10,588 nucleotides of DNA from Sedimenticola sp. (GTDB taxonomy: Bacteria > Pseudomonadota > Gammaproteobacteria > Chromatiales > Chromatiaceae), in the NCBI GenBank assembly GCA_030590525.1, contig JAUUYI010000043.1:1-10588 (forward strand). Reading direction: 5' to 3'. A program made the translations under genes and the position numbers. The stretch's first letter is position 1. Each line of letters opens with the position of its first letter. Positions 7,366-10,588 of this stretch are shown here, piece after piece. The notes beneath the pieces are model-generated. The model had not been told where the DNA came from. It searched no databases and saw nothing but the letters and a program-made list of their open reading frames with translations.

Positions 7366-7440
7366 TCAAATGATATCGGGGTTCACAAACTCCAACAAGT
7401 CAATAAGAGGATCCGGATCGAGTTCATCGACATTGGCCAT
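7366..7440 (-). CDS. Possible 24-residue acidic small ORF upstream of the XRE gene
   Basis: Encodes MANVDELDPDPLIDLLEF followed by six more residues (VNPDII), strongly acidic and ending in TGA. It is followed on the same strand by a 14-codon ORF (7310-7354, starting MARPVERV) that has a good AGGA six nt before its ATG, and then by the XRE gene 27 nt further on. The pair could be a leader or a small protein gene, but the 24-mer's own ribosome binding site is poor (GGGG 11 nt before the ATG). It could equally be chance. No similarity is recognised. Confidence 0.25.
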   Translation of the reverse strand: MANVDELDPDPLIDLLEFVNPDII

Positions 7441-7550
7441 GATTTGTAAACACCCCGTTAATCCCGTACCTCAATGGCGGGAGAGGCCCCAGGATTCCAC
7501 TTTCTCATAACAGGCGCGACGGGCACACAAACCGCACCCATCCTGCTTTA

Positions 7551-7917
7551 GGGCTCGCGAAATAATTAAGTCCCTGAATTCAGGGCGCCGAGGCGCCCGT
7601 CCGGCAAGGGGTCGCTCCCGGCATCTGCCGTACATGAATGTACCAATGCCGCGCGTACAGGATTGTACAGGAGCGGACTGCCTCCCGCGACACCTGTACA
7701 TCCCTGCACGTCGCGCGGAAACGCAGAAATATTCATTATCTTCCCGCTTTCCGCAACGTGACCCACAGGGATGTAGGAAATGCCCGTTCCGTCAGGAACA
7801 TGAACCGGCCAGCCAGACGGGGGCCATTCTCGCACATCCATGTGCTACACGGCATTTGAACATCCTGTTCGGCATGGACCGGCGTCCCAAAATAGGGAGT
7901 TATTGTTTCGCGAACCC
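7551..7917. mobile_element. MITE-A copy 3 (367 bp, TTA target duplication)
   Basis: Starts GGGCTCGCGAAATAATTAA and ends TTATTGTTTCGCGAACCC, flanked by TTA at 7548-7550 and 7918-7920. It is the longest copy. Next to the left end GGGCGCC/GGCGCCC forms a perfect hairpin. About 50 bp of extra sequence near 7620-7680 holds GTACAT/ATGTAC and GTACAGGATTGTAC, a 5-bp stem with a GGAT loop. The conserved upstream stem is GCGGAAA (7715-7721) with TTTCCGC (7748-7754). Two internal ORFs of about 75-100 codons overlap one another and recur in copy 1 only as by-products of repeat conservation. It ends 21 bp from the stop codon of the rhodanese gene. Confidence 0.85.
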
Positions 7918-7938
7918 TTACCAGAGAGCAACATTGGA

Positions 7939-8451
7939 TTAATAAGCATTTTTCGGGGTGAGATAATTAGCCAAACCCACGATCCCGCCTTTAAGAACAA
8001 ATACATTTTTGAATCCAATATGGCGTAACCCTGTTGCAATTGCCATTGCTCTATGACCCGCCTTACACACAATCACAACCCTCCCTCCTGTGGGAATTTT
8101 TTCCAGATTACCCGGTTTGAATACCTCGTTCATAGGGATAACCGTACTGCTGGTTAAATTAAAACCGAATGCTCCAGTTTCCCCCCTGGGAACAATCGTA
8201 TTGCTGTCCAGATTGAAACCATACACCCCGGTCTCTCCCGGTGCCCGAACATCCACGATAAACAGCTTTTCACCCTTCTTCAGGGATTCCACGAAGACTT
8301 TGACCGGAATCATTTGCAACGCCTTTGCGGTGCGCTTGCCAGAGAATGAGCTGAAATACTGCTCATAACTCCTTGCCAATCCTTCGTCATAGGAGAAGGC
8401 TGGAGCAACAAAAAATACCGATAGAACGACTAACAGGAATAACTTCTTCAT
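7939..8451 (-). CDS. Exported single-domain rhodanese (sulfurtransferase-like)
   Basis: 170 residues. MKKLFLLVVLSVFFVAPAFS is a clear signal peptide, so the protein should act in the periplasm. The rhodanese domain spans about 45-168. LFIVDVRAPGE (63-73) is the usual strand with the conserved DVR; Cys129 in VCKAGHRA is the active-site loop (C-x-x-G-x-R) that would carry a persulfide; FKNVFVLKGGIVGLANY is the usual C-terminal GG-containing end. Sulfane-sulfur transfer or carriage is thus plausible; the donor and acceptor are unknown. Between DVR and the active site is a tandem repeat of 18 residues, GETGVYGFNL... (72-89) and GETGAFGFNL... (90-107), unusual for this fold. AGGAGG six nt before the ATG gives a strong start. 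Its 3' end adjoins MITE-A copy 3. Confidence 0.92.
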   Translation of the reverse strand: MKKLFLLVVLSVFFVAPAFSYDEGLARSYEQYFSSFSGKRTAKALQMIPVKVFVESLKKGEKLFIVDVRAPGETGVYGFNLDSNTIVPRGETGAFGFNLTSSTVIPMNEVFKPGNLEKIPTGGRVVIVCKAGHRAMAIATGLRHIGFKNVFVLKGGIVGLANYLTPKNAY

Positions 8452-8855
8452 AACAAGCCTCCTCTACTCCGCACACTACCCACCCCAGCGACCATGCACT
8501 AGGAAGCCTCCTCATCCCGAACTCCCCACTGCGCCTCCGGGCGCTCACTCCCCTCACTAGTAATTATAGTTCAGATGGCCGGTTCGGGCCGATCTCAAGT
8601 CCTGAGACCCGGGCCTGTCGGATGGGAGATTTTTGAGCAATATCAGTCTGCCGCACTAGCCGTCAGGGCCAGGTCTAGATACGCAGCTTTTCCTTAGTAG
8701 TTATGCCCATATCCATGGGTGCTGGCGCTTTTCCAATACCTGACTCATCCCTATGCTACAATCGTAAGCCTCTTTTCGAATATCTCTTTTGGTCGACTCC
8801 GGCCAATTAAAACCTGATAACGTCTACCAGATTAAAATCTCGACTGATACAGCAA
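8452..8855. other. Non-coding spacer between divergent rhodanese and membrane-protein genes
   Basis: No convincing gene is seen in these 404 bp. On the minus strand TATAAT (8573-8578) is a perfect -10 hexamer about 120 bp before the rhodanese start, but no good -35 precedes it. On the plus strand TACAAT (8757-8762) is a -10-like hexamer 94 bp before the start at 8856, also without a clear -35. A hairpin with TCTCA/TGAGA arms lies near 8595-8610. The purine-rich block GAGGAGGCTT occurs twice on the minus strand, once as the rhodanese ribosome binding site and once about 50 bp upstream. Confidence 0.5.
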
Positions 8856-9242
8856 ATGAATCTACATAAAGCTGAACAAGCGATTGTCAACGCCATTTAC
8901 GCCGCTATGACCTGGTTAATTCTCGATTTTGGGCTTCTGCTGCAGGAGCACGGGAAACAAATGTTTTCCATCCTCGCCGCCCGACCAGAAATGGCGGCCG
9001 GAGCGATCATCGCTGTTACCTGCATTGGGGGACTGTTTTATAAATCCCGCCTGGCGGCCATAGTGCTGTTCATGCTTTTCTTATTACCCCTGGTATTACG
9101 TATGGCACAGGGAGCGTTCCCCTCCATTATGCTCTTGTTGTTCTCTCTCATTTTGCTCTACTTTTTTCTCACTGGCGTTTTAGGCACCTTCAGGTACCAT
9201 TATCTGAAGCGGTTGGATCAGGATATGAAAAAACCGGATTGA
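8856..9242 (+). CDS. Small integral membrane protein of unknown function
   Basis: 128 residues, not recognised. The N-terminal 40 residues may form an amphipathic or membrane-associated helix (IVNAIYAAMTWLILDFGLLL). Three clear hydrophobic segments follow at about 47-62, 65-82 and 89-110. The C-terminus RYHYLKRLDQDMKKPD is charged and basic, consistent with a cytoplasmic tail. There are no catalytic-looking motifs. The ribosome binding site before the ATG is poor, so the exact start is uncertain, but there is no better in-frame one nearby. It stands alone: 400 bp of spacer precede it and 140 bp follow. Composition is ordinary for an inner-membrane protein. Confidence 0.7.
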   Translation: MNLHKAEQAIVNAIYAAMTWLILDFGLLLQEHGKQMFSILAARPEMAAGAIIAVTCIGGLFYKSRLAAIVLFMLFLLPLVLRMAQGAFPSIMLLLFSLILLYFFLTGVLGTFRYHYLKRLDQDMKKPD

Positions 9243-9384
9243 CTGAAGGTCAGCAATCAGGGAAACATAACTCCGCTATCCAGAATTCAAAGCAACTACC
9301 GAAAGGCCATCTTCTTTATAGTGCGCAACAAGTCCATTCGATAGCAATCACCTCACCCAATTGAACTCGCTGACTGGTGTAAAT

Positions 9385-9636
9385 ATGAAAATCATGGTGC
9401 GTAATTTGTCCCGGGAAACGACGGAAGCAGCACTGCTGGCCTTGTTCAGAGAGTATGGGGATGTGCAGTACTGCAAGTTAGTGATGGATAGAGCAACAGG
9501 GAAATCCAAAGGCTTTGGTTTCGTCGAAATGCCCCGTGCGGGTGAGGCCAAAGCAGCCATCAAGAGGCTTAATGCCCGGACGATCGACGGCATTAAAATT
9601 CGGGTGAAAAAGGCGGTACAACCCGAGACAGATTGA
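9385..9636 (+). CDS. Single-RRM RNA-binding protein
   Basis: 83 residues forming one RNA recognition motif almost end to end. IMVRNL (3-8) is RNP2 and KGFGFVEM (42-49) is RNP1, with the two aromatic residues of RNP1 that stack on RNA bases; TTEAALLALFREYGDV and AGEAKAAIKRLNARTIDG are the two helices. Bacterial proteins of this size and design bind single-stranded RNA; some are cold- or stress-induced, but the role here is unknown. I start at the ATG at 9385 because the domain begins directly after it; a TTG at 9361 would add eight residues that do not belong to the fold. The ribosome binding site is weak (GGTG). The next gene begins 7 bp after the stop. Confidence 0.92.
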   Translation: MKIMVRNLSRETTEAALLALFREYGDVQYCKLVMDRATGKSKGFGFVEMPRAGEAKAAIKRLNARTIDGIKIRVKKAVQPETD

Positions 9637-9643
9637 GGCTTTC

Positions 9644-10321
9644 ATGATCCCTTGGATTTTGCTCGACAGCGCACAAGTACCCGGCAAAGGCGGGGAGCTG
9701 CGCCTCTACCAGCGGGACAAAGAATTCTCTATTAAAATCGTGGGCCATGGCGAACTGATGACCAGCCGTGTCCATGACTCCGAAGATGCGCTGGCGGAGC
9801 GTACCTGCGCCAGGCTGAGGGACCGTGTCAAGGCACGACTACTCATAGGTGGGTTGGGTCTGGGGTTTACCTTGGCTGCGGCACTCCGGAAAATCGGCGG
9901 CCAGGCACAGGTGGTGGTGGCTGAATTAGTACCGGCAGTGGTGGCGTGGAACAGAGGGCCACTTGGGGAGCGTGCCGGCCATCCGCTCCAGGACCCGCGC
10001 GTGATAGTGCACGAGGTAGATGTCGCGCGCATTCTAAGGGCCGAGCAGCAGGCGTACGATGCTATCCTGCTGGACGTGGATAACGGCCCTGAGGGGCTTA
10101 CGCGCAAACAGAACGATTGGCTCTATAGCTTAAACGGGTTGAATGCAGCATACGCGGCGCTGCGCCCTCAGGGTGTGTTGGCTGTGTGGTCGGCCAGTCC
10201 AGATCGAAGGTTTCTGCAACGACTGCGAAAGGTGGGGTTCGAGGTCGATGAGGTACGTGTGCATGCGCATGGAAAAAAAGGGACACGGCACATCATCTGG
10301 TTCGCCAGGCGCAACGCTTAG
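9644..10321 (+). CDS. Spermidine-synthase-like (Rossmann-fold, SAM-type) protein
   Basis: 225 residues. GGLGLGFT (69-76) is the glycine-rich nucleotide/SAM loop, VVVAELVPAVVAWNR (90-104) carries the acidic residue that binds the ribose, and YDAILLDVDNGPEGL (138-152) is the post-strand-4 active-site region. LMTSRVHDSEDALAERTC (38-55) matches the substrate-proximal segment of the spermidine synthase family. Genuine SpeE enzymes have an Asp-x-x-Asp in the active-site strand; here it reads DVDNGPEG. The protein is also shorter than SpeE (about 280 residues). The substrate may thus not be putrescine, and a methyltransferase or orphan family member is possible. GAGG 7 nt before the ATG overlaps the TGA of the RRM gene, suggesting translational coupling. 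A GTCAG/CTGAC hairpin overlaps the end (10321-10336) without a T-run. Confidence 0.85.
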   Translation: MIPWILLDSAQVPGKGGELRLYQRDKEFSIKIVGHGELMTSRVHDSEDALAERTCARLRDRVKARLLIGGLGLGFTLAAALRKIGGQAQVVVAELVPAVVAWNRGPLGERAGHPLQDPRVIVHEVDVARILRAEQQAYDAILLDVDNGPEGLTRKQNDWLYSLNGLNAAYAALRPQGVLAVWSASPDRRFLQRLRKVGFEVDEVRVHAHGKKGTRHIIWFARRNA

Positions 10322-10466
10322 TCAGGGAAAACTGACATGATCTGATTGAATTACACACCACAGTCAGGGATATTCATCTTGAATTTTTCACAAAATGGAT
10401 GAGTTATGCTTCCCTTGGTGCGAAGTTATTCACTCAAGGTTCGGAGTTCATTGCTGTCAGCATAAA

Positions 10467-10520
10467 TGTAGGGTCGAATTTATTCGACCACCGAATCGGC
10501 CGAATGAATTCGGCCCTACA
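10467..10520. repeat. Strong REP-like stem-loop
   Basis: TGTAGGGTCGAATTTATTCG... (10467 on) pairs with CGAATGAATTCGGCCCTACA (ending 10520) over about 23 bp. The three mismatches are all of a kind that give G-U pairs when transcribed from the plus strand. The loop is about 8 nt. It resembles the GTAGGG-TCGAAT extragenic palindromes of gammaproteobacteria (from memory). No T-run follows. The remainder of 10322-10588 shows no supportable gene. Confidence 0.7.
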
Positions 10521-10588
10521 GCGGTAATCCGCCCACTTGATCAAGGGAACAAGCGATTTATCAAATCCCCTTCATCCTATCCTTCTCC

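Noticed and set aside
8448..8495. 15-codon upstream ORF whose TGA overlaps the rhodanese ATG
   Set aside because: The AGGAGG before it is 11 nt from the ATG and the peptide is low complexity; the rhodanese has its own strong ribosome binding site, so coupling is not needed.
10321..10336. GTCAG/CTGAC hairpin as a terminator of the RRM/enzyme operon
   Set aside because: The stem is only 5 bp and no T-run follows.
10561..10588. Possible C-terminal end of a minus-strand gene (EKDRMKGI then TGA) at the right edge
   Set aside because: Only nine codons are visible; this cannot be told from chance.

Overview
The window looks like an accessory stretch of a gammaproteobacterial chromosome. GC content is moderately high, start sites carry ordinary Shine-Dalgarno sequences, and the gene families (periplasmic rhodanese, DUF1499 membrane protein, small single-RRM protein, large signal-peptide/multi-TM proteins) together with abundant REP-like hairpins fit free-living or symbiotic sulfur-oxidising Chromatiales-type bacteria. 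That assignment is inference from style and families; there is no rRNA or marker gene here.

Layout. 1-428 (minus): start of an exported parallel beta-helix protein that runs off the left edge. 429-1007: control region with a REP-like hairpin, a second hairpin and copy 1 of a mobile-looking element (MITE-A). 1008-5171 (plus): a 1387-residue exported and membrane-anchored protein of unknown function that appears to be a tandem internal duplication. 5172-5436: MITE-A copy 2, whose target-site duplication is the stop codon of that gene. 5503-6249 (minus): DUF1499 membrane protein. 6299-6661: a MITE (element C, 17-bp perfect ends) split by a second MITE (element B, CTAG target duplication). 6842-7282 (minus): XRE-type DNA-binding protein preceded by tiny possible ORFs. 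7551-7917: MITE-A copy 3. 7939-8451 (minus): exported rhodanese with an internal 18-residue tandem repeat. 8452-8855: non-coding. 8856-9242 (plus): small unknown membrane protein. 9385-9636 and 9644-10321 (plus): RRM RNA-binding protein and a spermidine-synthase-like protein, probably translationally coupled. 10322-10588: non-coding, with a strong REP-like stem-loop.

The protein genes do not form one obvious pathway; the region reads as several small transcription units separated by non-autonomous elements. The most unusual signal is in those elements. The three MITE-A copies have 3-bp TAA/TTA target duplications and a chain of internal hairpins. One hairpin keeps its pairing through compensatory changes between copies, and several show a GGA-containing loop closed by ACA/UGU, which resembles the binding consensus of the translational regulator CsrA/RsmA. 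The unrelated-ended element B contains a 54-bp module of the same two-hairpin design, again with compensatory changes in the stem. This suggests a structured nucleic-acid module shared between element families. No transposase lies in the window.
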